Assembly: GCF_024721315.2 (NCBI RefSeq)
Contig: NZ_JANFAK020000097.1
Location: 1-33,139, forward strand
Reading direction: 5' to 3'
From: Streptomyces sp. Isolate_45
Lineage (GTDB): Bacteria > Actinomycetota > Actinomycetes > Streptomycetales > Streptomycetaceae
DNA: 33,139 nucleotides
The notes below the pieces were generated by a model that had not been told where the DNA came from, made no database searches, and saw nothing but the letters and a program-made list of their open reading frames with translations. How positions within the stretch are numbered: position 1 is the stretch's first letter; the number at the start of each line of letters is the position of its first letter. Below, in pieces: positions 1 through 7,088 of the stretch. Both the position numbers and the translations under genes were made by a program.

Positions 1-262
1 AGGAGGGTCCCCGGCTCCCGGCCCGGTCGGCGAAGGCCGTCGGGGTCAGGGCACGGGCCGGGGCAGTGGCAGGGGAGTCCGCTCCCCGCGCGGCCGAAAC
101 GAGCGGAGCGACCGAACCGGCCGAACCGGCCGGACCGGCCGGAGCAACCGGAACCGGAACCGAATGCCCCGGCGTTGGCGCGGCCGCCGACGGTGTCACC
201 GTGCCCAGCAGCACCACGAGTACGGCCGCCAGCAGGCAGCACACACGGTGGCGGCGGGACAA
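1..262 (-). CDS. Secreted protein, N-terminal part (partial)
   Basis: The reading frame on the minus strand is open from a TTG at 262 to the window edge, giving 87 codons without a stop. GAGAGG lies about nine bases before the TTG, a reasonable ribosome binding site. The N-terminus reads as a classical signal peptide: basic residues (SRRHR), then a hydrophobic core (CLLAAVLVVLLGTV), then an Ala-rich likely cleavage site near PSAAA at residues 24-28. After that comes a low-complexity Pro/Ala/Gly stretch typical of the linker of an exported Streptomyces protein. The mature domain is outside the window, so no function can be given. The gene is divergent from the helicase gene at 373, with about 110 bases between them that must hold both promoters. 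A GTG seven codons further in is a possible alternative start. Confidence 0.6.
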   Translation of the reverse strand, partial: MSRRHRVCCLLAAVLVVLLGTVTPSAAAPTPGHSVPVPVAPAGPAGSAGSVAPLVSAARGADSPATAPARALTPTAFADRAGSRGPS

Positions 263-372
263 GGTGGGCTGCCTCTCACTCGTACGGCTGGGGGACTCGT
301 CCCGAAATGGTACGGGGAGGGCCACAAATGCGTTCGCCACCCGGAGGGCCCAGGTGAGATCCTCGATCAGGT

Positions 373-3300
373 ATGTCTACTTCCTTCGCCGCCCTGCAGA
401 CGCTTCTCGGTGAGATCTCGCTCCGTGACGCGCACCGCCTCGGCCGCCGCCTCGAAGGCGCCCGCCGCATCCGCAAGCCCGAGGCCCAGCAGGCCGTGCT
501 CGACGAGATCGCCGCGGAGGCCGCGACGGCCGCCGAGCGGCTCGCCGGCCGTGCCTCCCGGAAGCCGGAGGTCACGTATCCCGAGAACCTGCCCGTCAGC
601 CAGAAGAAGGACGAGATCGCCGAGGCGATACGCGACCACCAGGTCGTGATCGTCGCCGGCGAGACCGGCTCCGGCAAGACCACGCAGATCCCCAAGATCT
701 GCATGGAGCTGGGCCGTGGCGTCCGCGGCATGATCGGGCACACCCAGCCCCGCCGGATCGCGGCCCGCACGGTCGCGGAGCGGATCGCCGAGGAGCTGAA
801 GTCCGAGATCGGTCAGACCGTCGGCTGGAAGGTCCGTTTCACCGACCAGGTGAACCCGGACGCGACCTTCGTGAAGCTGATGACCGACGGCATCCTGCTC
901 GCCGAGATCCAGACCGACCGCGAGCTGCGCGCCTACGACACGATCATCATCGACGAGGCCCACGAGCGGTCCCTGAACATCGACTTCCTGCTGGGCTACC
1001 TGGCCCGGCTGCTGCCGAGGCGTCCCGACCTGAAGGTCGTGATCACCTCGGCGACCATCGACCCGGAGCGGTTCTCCCGCCACTTCGGGGACGCGCCGAT
1101 CATCGAGGTCAGCGGCCGTACGTATCCGGTCGAGGTGCGCTACCGGCCGCTCCTGGAGGACGATTCCGAGGACAGCGACCGCGACCAGATCACCGCGATC
1201 TGCGAGGCCGTCGACGAGCTCCAGTCCGAGGGGCCGGGCGACGTCCTCGTCTTCCTCTCCGGCGAACGGGAGATCCGCGACACCGCCGACGCCCTGGAGA
1301 AGCGCAAGCTGCGCCTCACCGAGGTCCTCCCCCTCTACGCCCGGCTCTCGCACGCCGAGCAGCACCGGGTCTTCCAGCAGCACACCGGGCGCCGGATCGT
1401 CCTCGCGACGAACGTGGCCGAGACCTCGCTGACGGTGCCCGGCATCAAGTACGTGATCGACCCGGGCACCGCCCGGATCTCGCGCTACAGCCACCGCACC
1501 AAGGTGCAGCGGCTGCCCATCGAGCGGATCTCCCAGGCCAGCGCGAACCAGCGCAAGGGCCGTTGCGGCCGTACCAGCGACGGCATCTGCATCCGGTTGT
1601 ACTCGGAGGACGACTTCCTCTCCCGGCCGGAGTTCACGGACGCCGAGATCCTGCGCACCAACCTGGCCTCCGTGATCCTCCAGATGACCGCTGCCGGGCT
1701 GGGCGAGATCGAGAAGTTCCCCTTCATCGACCCGCCGGACCACCGCAACATCCGCGACGGCGTGCAGCTGCTCCAGGAGCTGGGCGCCTTCGACCCGGCG
1801 GAGAAGGACCCGCGCAAGAAGCTGACGCCCATGGGGCGCCAGCTCTCGCAGCTGCCGGTGGACCCGCGGCTGGCCCGCATGGTGGTCGAGGCCGACAAGA
1901 ACAACTGCGTCCGCGAGGTCATGGTCATCGCGGCGGCCCTGTCCATCCAGGACCCGCGCGAACGGCCCTCGGACAAGCAGACCCAGGCCGATCAGAACCA
2001 CGCCCGCTTCAAGGACGAGACCAGCGACTTCCTGTCGTACCTGAACATGTGGCGCTACGTCCGGGAGCAGCAGAAGGAGCGGGGCTCCTCCTCGTTCCGC
2101 CGGATGTGCAAGCAGGAGTACCTGAACTTCCTGCGGATCCGCGAGTGGCAGGACATCTACACGCAGCTGCGCACGGTCGCCAAGACGATGGGCATCCACG
2201 TCAACGAGGCGGACGCGCCGGAGCAGCACGTCCACATCTCGCTGCTGGCCGGCCTGCTCTCGCACATCGGTCTGAAGGACACCGACAAGAACGAGTACCT
2301 GGGCGCCCGGTCCGCGAAGTTCGCGGTCTTCCCCGGCTCCTCGCTGTTCAAGAAGCAGCCGAAGTTCCTCATGTCGGCCGAGCTGGTCGAGACCTCGCGG
2401 CTGTGGGCGCGGGTGAACGCGAAGGTGGAGCCCGAGTGGGTGGAGCCGCTCGCGCAGCACCTGATCAAGCGCACGTACAGCGAGCCGCACTGGGAGAAGG
2501 ACCAGGCGGCCGTGATGGCGTACGAGAAGGTCACGCTGTACGGCGTGCCGATCGTCGCCCAGCGGAAGATCAACTACGGCCGGATCGACGCCGAGGTCTC
2601 CCGCGAGCTGTTCATCCGCAACGCGCTGGTCGAGGGTGACTGGCGCACGCACCACAAGTTCTACGCCGACAACCGGAAGCTGCTGACCGAGGTCGAGGAG
2701 CTGGAGAACCGGGCCCGGCGCCGCGACATCGTGGTGGACGACGAGACCCTCTTCGACTTCTACGACCGGCGCATTCCGGACCACGTCGTGTCGGGGGCGC
2801 ACTTCGACTCCTGGTGGAAGCACAAGAAGCGCGAGGAGCCCGAACTCCTCGACTTCGAGCGCGAGATGCTGCTGACGGAGAAGGCGGCCGGGGTCACCAA
2901 GGCCGACTACCCGGACAGCTGGCGGCAGGGGCCGCTGAAGTTCCGGGTGACCTACCAGTTCGAGCCGGGCGCGGACGCGGACGGCGTGACCGTCCACGTA
3001 CCGCTCCAGGTACTGAACCAGGTCACCGACGAGGGCTTCGACTGGCAGATCCCGGGGCTGCGCGAGGAGGTCGTCACCGAGCTGATCCGCTCGCTGCCGA
3101 AGCCGATCCGCCGGCACTACGTGCCCGCCCCGAACTTCGCGACGCGCTTCCTGGACACGGTCGTTCCGCTCCAGGATCCGCTGCCGGCGGCGCTGGCGCG
3201 CGAGCTGCACCGGATGGTCGGGGTGCCGGTCTCCGCGGACGACTTCGACCTGTCCAGGATCCCGGACCACCTGAAGATCACCTTCCGGATCGTCGACGAG

Positions 3301-4296
3301 CGCCGCAAGAACCTCGCCGAGGACAAGGACCTGGAGGCCCTGCGGCTGCGTCTGAAGCCCAAGGCCCGCCAGGCCCTGTCCAAGGCCGCGGCCGCCACCG
3401 CCGAGCGGGCGGGCGGGGAGTCCCTGGAGCGTTCCGGTCTGACCGACTGGACGATCGGCGCCCTGACGAAGGTCTTCGAGACCCGCCGGGCCGGCCAGCC
3501 GGTGAAGGCGTACCCGGCGCTGGTGGACGACGGGACGACGGTCTCCGTACGGCTCTTCGACACCGAGGTCGAGCAGCAGCGGGCGATGTGGCTGGGCACG
3601 CGGAAGCTGATCCTGCTGAACATCCCGGTGAACCCGGCGAAGTTCGCCTCGGACAAGCTCACCAACCAGCAGAAGCTGGCCCTGTCCCGGAACCCGCACG
3701 GCTCCATCCAGGCGCTGTTCGACGACTGCGCCACGGCGGCCGCCGACAAGCTGATCGCGGACCACGGCGGCCCGGCCTGGGACGAGGCGGGCTTCCGGAA
3801 GCTCTACGACGCCGTACGGGCCGACCTGGTGGACACGACCGTACGGACGGTGGGTCAGGTGCAGCAGGTGCTGGCCGCCTGGCAGGCCTGCGAACGGCGC
3901 CTGAAGGCGACCAACAGCCTGGCCCTGATGGCCAACGTCGCCGACGTGAAGGCGCAGCTCGCCGCGCTGGTGCCGGCCGGCTTCGTGACGCTCACCGGCC
4001 TGCGCCGGCTGCCGGACCTGATGCGCTACCTGGTGGCGGCGGACCGGCGGCTCCAGCAAATGCCCACGGGCGCCCAGCGGGACACCACGCGCATGGAGAA
4101 GGTCCACGAGATGCGGGACGAGTACCTGTGGCTCCTGGAGCAGCTCCCGAAGGGCCGTCCGGTACCCGAGGAGGTCACCGAGATCCGCTGGATGCTGGAG
4201 GAACTCCGGGTCTCCTACTTCGCGCACGCGCTCGGAACGGCGTACCCGATCTCGGACAAGAGGATCGTGAAGGCCGTCGACGCACTCGCTCCGTGA
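373..4296 (+). CDS. hrpA: HrpA-type DEAH-box ATP-dependent helicase
   Basis: This 1307-residue protein has the full length usual for bacterial HrpA, an NTP-dependent RNA helicase of the DEAH family acting in the cytoplasm; E. coli HrpA is linked to mRNA processing and rescue of stalled ribosomes. Visible motifs are Walker A (GETGSGKTT, about residues 96-104), TQPRRIAA (motif Ia, about 124), DEAH at 194-197, SAT at 226-228, and the motif VI element QRKGRCGR in the second RecA-like domain. The long C-terminal half corresponds to the winged-helix, OB-fold and HrpA-specific C-terminal regions. The ATG at 373 has no strong Shine-Dalgarno (only a distant GGTGAG), so the exact start is slightly uncertain. 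The gene stands alone on the plus strand and is followed by tRNA-Asp 70 bases downstream. Large open frames on the opposite strand are GC-rich shadows. Confidence 0.95.
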   Translation: MSTSFAALQTLLGEISLRDAHRLGRRLEGARRIRKPEAQQAVLDEIAAEAATAAERLAGRASRKPEVTYPENLPVSQKKDEIAEAIRDHQVVIVAGETGSGKTTQIPKICMELGRGVRGMIGHTQPRRIAARTVAERIAEELKSEIGQTVGWKVRFTDQVNPDATFVKLMTDGILLAEIQTDRELRAYDTIIIDEAHERSLNIDFLLGYLARLLPRRPDLKVVITSATIDPERFSRHFGDAPIIEVSGRTYPVEVRYRPLLEDDSEDSDRDQITAICEAVDELQSEGPGDVLVFLSGEREIRDTADALEKRKLRLTEVLPLYARLSHAEQHRVFQQHTGRRIVLATNVAETSLTVPGIKYVIDPGTARISRYSHRTKVQRLPIERISQASANQRKGRCGRTSDGICIRLYSEDDFLSRPEFTDAEILRTNLASVILQMTAAGLGEIEKFPFIDPPDHRNIRDGVQLLQELGAFDPAEKDPRKKLTPMGRQLSQLPVDPRLARMVVEADKNNCVREVMVIAAALSIQDPRERPSDKQTQADQNHARFKDETSDFLSYLNMWRYVREQQKERGSSSFRRMCKQEYLNFLRIREWQDIYTQLRTVAKTMGIHVNEADAPEQHVHISLLAGLLSHIGLKDTDKNEYLGARSAKFAVFPGSSLFKKQPKFLMSAELVETSRLWARVNAKVEPEWVEPLAQHLIKRTYSEPHWEKDQAAVMAYEKVTLYGVPIVAQRKINYGRIDAEVSRELFIRNALVEGDWRTHHKFYADNRKLLTEVEELENRARRRDIVVDDETLFDFYDRRIPDHVVSGAHFDSWWKHKKREEPELLDFEREMLLTEKAAGVTKADYPDSWRQGPLKFRVTYQFEPGADADGVTVHVPLQVLNQVTDEGFDWQIPGLREEVVTELIRSLPKPIRRHYVPAPNFATRFLDTVVPLQDPLPAALARELHRMVGVPVSADDFDLSRIPDHLKITFRIVDERRKNLAEDKDLEALRLRLKPKARQALSKAAAATAERAGGESLERSGLTDWTIGALTKVFETRRAGQPVKAYPALVDDGTTVSVRLFDTEVEQQRAMWLGTRKLILLNIPVNPAKFASDKLTNQQKLALSRNPHGSIQALFDDCATAAADKLIADHGGPAWDEAGFRKLYDAVRADLVDTTVRTVGQVQQVLAAWQACERRLKATNSLALMANVADVKAQLAALVPAGFVTLTGLRRLPDLMRYLVAADRRLQQMPTGAQRDTTRMEKVHEMRDEYLWLLEQLPKGRPVPEEVTEIRWMLEELRVSYFAHALGTAYPISDKRIVKAVDALAP

Positions 4297-4301
4297 TCGG
4301 G

Positions 4302-4332
4302 TTAGACCACAGCCCCTGAGCTGCTGTACAGT
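4302..4332 (+). promoter_or_regulatory. Candidate promoter for tRNA-Asp
   Basis: TTAGAC at 4302 resembles a -35 element, and TACAGT (4327-4332, a TANNNT box) or TGTACA (4325-4330) resembles a -10 element, with 17-19 bases between. It sits between the helicase stop codon and the tRNA, about 35 bases before the mature tRNA end, as expected for a short 5' leader. No transcription start is known. Confidence 0.4.
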
Positions 4333-4366
4333 GGCGATCGCAGCCGGGTGATCCGGCCGCGAACGA

Positions 4367-4440
4367 GGACCTGTGGAGCAGTTGGTTAGCTCGCCACCCT
4401 GTCAAGGTGGAGGTCGCGGGTTCAAGTCCCGTCAGGTTCG
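4367..4440 (+). tRNA. tRNA-Asp (GUC)
   Basis: The 74-nt sequence folds as a cloverleaf. The acceptor stem GGACCTG pairs with CAGGTTC, including one G-T wobble. The D stem is GAGC/GCTC, the anticodon stem CCACC/GGTGG with loop CTGTCAA (anticodon GTC), and the T arm GCGGG-TTCAAGT-CCCGT. The discriminator base is G, as expected for tRNA-Asp. The 3' CCA is not encoded (CAG follows), so it must be added after transcription. Confidence 0.95.
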
Positions 4441-4447
4441 CAGAAAC

Positions 4448-4485
4448 ATCAGGGCCCGTATCCCTCAGGGGATACGGGCCCTGAT
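4448..4485 (+). terminator. Strong hairpin terminator after tRNA-Asp
   Basis: A perfect 17-bp stem (ATCAGGGCCCGTATCCC and its complement) surrounds a four-base loop TCAG, starting eight bases after the tRNA. There is no U-run, which is common for Streptomyces terminators. It should end the tRNA transcript and any readthrough from the helicase gene. Confidence 0.85.
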
Positions 4486-4871
4486 GCGTTCGGCGCCCAC
4501 ACGTTCGCCCGCGAGGCGTTCGAACTTGACGCGTCGCGGGTGCCGCGCGTTCGTCGAACCCCACGTCATGATCATCCGGCGACCGCCGAGGCCACTGAGG
4601 GCCCCCAGGAGGCGCCGGCGCCGCCCCGTGGTCCCCGAACCGCCGGCCGCACCCGCGAGGCCCTCAGCGGGCCGCCGGCGCGCGCCGACCCGCACACCAC
4701 CCACCCCGGGCAAAATTCCCCCGCGCGGACGAGGTGCTCTGCGGCGGTGATCCCCTTACGGGCGCAATGCCGGTTGTACAAGAGTGATCAACTGTGACGG
4801 GAGTCACCACACGAGTTTTTGAGACTCGCACGTTTATCGCACACCTACGCCGCCTCGATTTAATATGTGCA
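4486..4871. other. Intergenic region upstream of a possible small ORF
   Basis: I see no convincing gene in these 386 bases. The first two thirds are GC-rich and featureless. From about 4770 the sequence becomes AT-richer and carries GTGACGGGAGTCAC (4794-4807), a second imperfect inverted repeat (CGAGT ... ACTCG, 4812-4828), and a TAATAT box (4861-4866). Together these look like a regulated promoter firing on the plus strand toward 4872. Confidence 0.4.
4794..4807. promoter_or_regulatory. Crp-like palindrome (GTG-N6-GNCAC)
   Basis: GTGACGGGAGTCAC matches the GTG-N6-GNCAC form that I recall for Streptomyces Crp sites, and with its flanks it also reads TGTGA-N6-TCACC. Its centre lies about 71 bases upstream of the possible start at 4872, a spacing used by class I Crp activation. 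The match is seen directly; binding is inferred. Confidence 0.3.
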
Positions 4872-4931
4872 ATGGCACCCACCGCGCAGACCACCGCGCG
4901 CTCCGGCGATTCCACCCCCCTGCGGGCATAA
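4872..4931 (+). CDS. Possible leaderless small ORF, 19 residues
   Basis: An ATG at 4872 opens a 19-codon frame (MAPTAQTTARSGDSTPLRA) ending in TAA at 4929-4931. A near-consensus -10 box, TAATAT at 4861-4866, ends six bases before the ATG, so transcription would begin on or beside the start codon and the message would be leaderless; accordingly there is no Shine-Dalgarno. No clear -35 is present at 17-18 bases, but a Crp-like palindrome lies upstream. The frame ends at the A-run bordering the bldC terminator. The peptide resembles nothing I know, and it may be only a chance frame behind a real promoter. Confidence 0.25.
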   Translation: MAPTAQTTARSGDSTPLRA

Positions 4932-4969
4932 AAAAGATCGCGCTGGACCCGGCGGAGTCCAGCGCGATC
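4930..4969 (-). terminator. Rho-independent terminator of bldC
   Basis: Read on the minus strand, a perfect 13-bp stem (GATCGCGCTGGAC and its complement) with an 8-base loop is followed by six T residues. It lies 108 bases past the bldC stop codon. This is one of the few terminators here with a true U-run. Confidence 0.9.
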
Positions 4970-5077
4970 GAACGGCAATGAGGCTGTTGGGGCAGCCTCA
5001 ACCGTCTGAAGCGTTGTGGGTTTCATCGGATTGGGGGACCCGATATCGACCCGTTAATGCGGTGGTGCTGCGGGACC

Positions 5078-5284
5078 TCAGGCCTCGCTGCGCTGCTGCG
5101 GAATTCCCGCGAGCAGTGCGCGAACCTCGGCCTCGCGATAACGGCGGTGTCCACCCAGGGTGCGGATGGACGTGAGCTTGCCAGCCTTGGCCCAGCGGGT
5201 GACCGTCTTCGGGTCCACGCGGAACATCGTGGCAACCTCAGCCGGGGTCAGCAGCGGCTCGGCATCAGGGGTGCGAGCGGTCAT
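5078..5284 (-). CDS. bldC: BldC, MerR-like developmental DNA-binding protein
   Basis: The 68-residue protein starts MTARTPDAEPLLTPAEVATM and is a single winged HTH related to the DNA-binding domain of MerR proteins, with the helix-turn-helix around residues 12-45 (TPAEVATMF ... TVTRWAKAGKL) and the wing RTLGGHRRYRE at 41-51. In Streptomyces BldC binds AT-rich direct repeats cooperatively and holds back the switch from vegetative growth to development. The length and sequence agree with my memory of the S. coelicolor protein. The open frame extends upstream to 5413, but the ATG at 5284 has GAGGAGG seven bases upstream and gives the family length. The gene stands alone with its own terminator and long flanks, consistent with independent regulation. 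Confidence 0.96.
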   Translation of the reverse strand: MTARTPDAEPLLTPAEVATMFRVDPKTVTRWAKAGKLTSIRTLGGHRRYREAEVRALLAGIPQQRSEA

Positions 5285-5301
5285 GAGCGGCCTCCTCGGG
5301 A

Positions 5302-5321
5302 GAACCGAACCATCTCGGTTC
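5302..5321 (-). promoter_or_regulatory. Hairpin in the bldC leader
   Basis: GAACCGA (5302-5308) pairs with TCGGTTC (5315-5321) across a 6-base loop, just upstream of the bldC Shine-Dalgarno (5291-5297). In the mRNA the stem ends only a few bases from the ribosome site and could affect initiation. Role unproven. Confidence 0.35.
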
Positions 5322-5383
5322 TTTCCTCTAAATTCTGCACCTTGGCCCGCGTTGCCCGAAATGGACATACGCAGGCCGAGTCG

Positions 5384-5389
5384 GTTATA
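5384..5389 (-). promoter_or_regulatory. Candidate -10 box of bldC
   Basis: The minus strand reads TATAAC here, the best -10 match upstream of bldC, giving a leader of roughly 90 bases. TGCCGA lies 17 bases further upstream as a weak -35. Start mapping would be needed to confirm it. Confidence 0.35.
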
Positions 5390-5524
5390 GGACGAACGGC
5401 TTGTCCTCGGCACTACAACTACACCATCCGTCCAGCCTCGACGGCCAAACCGATGGAATTGCCCTCCGAGGTGTTCATCAGCGGCGGAAGCCGATGGACC
5501 GCCCCATAGCGGACAGTCACCCCA

Positions 5525-5543
5525 CTGTGACGATCAGTCACAG
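5525..5543. promoter_or_regulatory. Perfect inverted repeat upstream of bldC
   Basis: CTGTGAC-GATCA-GTCACAG is a 7-bp perfect inverted repeat with a 5-base spacer, about 240 bases upstream of the bldC start. Its left 11 bases (TGTGACGATCA) recur at 5746. The spacing (TGTGA-N7-TCACA) is one base too long for a normal Crp site, so the binding protein is unknown. Confidence 0.4.
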
Positions 5544-5872
5544 AGCGATCAGGAGTCGTCAGACCCCCCATAGAGTGCAATACCGAGCATTCCGCCCTTA
5601 GTTGGACGGAAGGAACCCTCCCCGGACTCCTTGTCCTATTTTGGCACGAGGGTAGGGGAAGGGCGCAAGGGTGTAGATAGTGCGGTCCGTCACCCTTGGG
5701 CCAATGGCCCGTATCGGGACGTAGGTCCTGGAACTAAGGCCCTAATGTGACGATCAAGCCCCTGATCTGCACCTTATGGCTGATCGACCGATACGACCCA
5801 TACGGGTGATACGCCCAGGGCCCCGCCGAGGCCCCCGCCCGACCGTGGCGAAGGACACCCTGCCAGGCGCCC

Positions 5873-5963
5873 AGGGCCTGTCGTCGAACTCCCGTCCGCC
5901 TCGTGGTGTCCGGCACGCACTCCCGCCGCACCGGGCGACGACGGGAGTTCGACGACAGGCCCT
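5873..5963. repeat. MITE-like element with 24-bp perfect terminal inverted repeats
   Basis: The 24 bases at 5873-5896 are exactly complementary to 5940-5963 and enclose a 43-base centre with no coding capacity. The arms begin AGGGCCTGTCGTCGAAC. I recall similar ends from repeats scattered through Streptomyces genomes, though I cannot verify that here. One arm overlaps the TAG stop codon of the adjacent minus-strand gene, which suggests that insertion reset its C-terminus or that the hairpin now serves as its terminator. No clear target-site duplication is visible. A long-stem transcription terminator is the alternative. Confidence 0.55.
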
Positions 5964-6816
5964 AGTTCGCGAACAGTCTCTCCCGGACCGCCCGCCAGCG
6001 CTGCGCCAGTTCGCCGTACACCTCCGACGCCCCCTCCCGGTCACCCGCCCGCAGCGCCTCCATGCCCGCCGCGAGGTCGCGGGCCGACCGGTCGCCCGCG
6101 AGGGCGTCGGCCGGCAGCGCGTGCAGCAGCCCCCCGTAATCCAGTTCGACCATCGACCGCGGATGGAACTCCTCCAGCCAGCTCCCGACCTCCACCAGCC
6201 CCTCGGCGAGGGGCTGGTACCCCTCGGCCTGCCGCAAGGTCCGCAACCCGCGGGCCAGCCGCCGCCGCGCCTGCACCATCGGCGTGCGGTACCGCAGCCG
6301 CTCGCCCGGCACGTACTCCCGCTCCTCGTCCCCGACCAGTACGAACCAGCGCAGCGGAACCTGCCACACCCCCGTGCGGATCCACGGCCGCGCGTCCGGG
6401 TTCCGCTCCCGCCACTCCTCGTACTCCGCCGCCGCCCGCCGGCGCTCCGACGCCGGCAGCGCCGCGTCCAACACCGGCAACGGGAACGACTCCGTCAGCT
6501 CCTGGAGCGCCAGCCAGCCGCGCAGCCGAGTGCGCCACGGGCAGACCAGGACCACCCCGTCCCGCTCCACCGTGAACGCGTCCGCGCTCTCGTGCGCCGG
6601 CACCCCCACCACCGGGACGCGGACCAAGTCCGCCAGCGAGCGGCGCAGTTCGTCCTGCGCCGTCGCGACCACCCCGCGCCGGACGTAGTCCGCCCAGTGC
6701 GCCCGCTCCGGCTCCGCGAAGGCCGCCAATGGCTCGTAGACGCGCAGGTAGGAGGCGTACGGGACGATCGGGACGGGGCGCGCCGCCGGCGGCCGCAATT
6801 CGGGGGATTCGCTCAC
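5962..6816 (-). CDS. Conserved-looking hypothetical protein between bldC and vdh
   Basis: This 284-residue protein starts at GTG 6816, with GGGGAGGT about ten bases upstream. I do not recognise a domain. It is soluble, with no signal peptide or membrane span, rich in Arg and Glu, and mostly helical in appearance. Notable parts are a Tyr/Pro-containing N-terminus (VPYASYLRVYEPLAAF), a central segment VCPWRTRLRGWLALQEL, a W/R-rich stretch PWIRTGVWQVPLRWFVL, and a helical C-terminus (EVYGELAQRWRAVRERLF). Conventional codon use and the same position in S. coelicolor, as I recall it, argue for a real core gene. Its stop codon lies in one arm of the MITE-like repeat. It is divergent from vdh. Confidence 0.85.
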   Translation of the reverse strand: MSESPELRPPAARPVPIVPYASYLRVYEPLAAFAEPERAHWADYVRRGVVATAQDELRRSLADLVRVPVVGVPAHESADAFTVERDGVVLVCPWRTRLRGWLALQELTESFPLPVLDAALPASERRRAAAEYEEWRERNPDARPWIRTGVWQVPLRWFVLVGDEEREYVPGERLRYRTPMVQARRRLARGLRTLRQAEGYQPLAEGLVEVGSWLEEFHPRSMVELDYGGLLHALPADALAGDRSARDLAAGMEALRAGDREGASEVYGELAQRWRAVRERLFAN

Positions 6817-7088
6817 GCTGTCGTACCTCCCCGTTTTTGGGGCTCCCTCACCTCCGGGGCGTCCACGGCCCCGAACGCGGGTCCCGAACCACTGCGAACG
6901 TCGCCCGGAACCGATTGCTCCGCCCGGTTTCCGCCGGGCCCGCGGGGCCGGTGTGACACGGGAGTGTTCCGATCCCCGGACAGGCCCTTCCCGGGCGGCC
7001 CGCAGGTCTTACGCTGCTCCCAGCGCGCCCTCCCCCACCCGCAGGGCGGGCGTCTTTCCGCCGCATCTCTTCCATGGGAGTCACCACC
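6817..7088. other. Divergent promoter region, hypothetical gene / vdh
   Basis: These 272 bases separate two divergent genes and must contain both promoters. A TACGCT box (7010-7015) could be a -10 for vdh, but its -35 is poor. Several short GC-rich inverted repeats are present, none distinctive. Confidence 0.3.

Larger units (their letters stand above)
5322..5872. other. Long non-coding region upstream of bldC
   Basis: This 550-base stretch between bldC and the gene ending at 5962 holds no convincing coding frame. Base composition is less GC-rich than in the genes. It contains the bldC promoter candidate, a perfect CTGTGAC/GTCACAG inverted repeat at 5525-5543, and a second copy of TGTGACGATCA at 5746-5756. 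CCTTAGTT occurs in both orientations near 5598 and 5733. Such structure suggests regulatory DNA for bldC rather than an unrecognised protein gene. Confidence 0.4.

Noticed and set aside
367..4227. 1286-codon open frame opposite the hrpA helicase
   Set aside because: It is a shadow of the helicase in GC-rich DNA. The product is a His/Arg/Leu/Val/Gly mixture without domains, while the plus strand has all the helicase motifs.
5452..5509. 18-codon plus-strand ORF upstream of bldC (MELPSEVFISGG...)
   Set aside because: No ribosome site and no -10 box at a leaderless distance. It lies in a region better explained as regulatory.
5525..5543. Crp binding site
   Set aside because: The spacing is TGTGA-N7-TCACA, one base too long, and it does not fit GTG-N6-GNCAC. 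It is kept only as an unassigned dyad.
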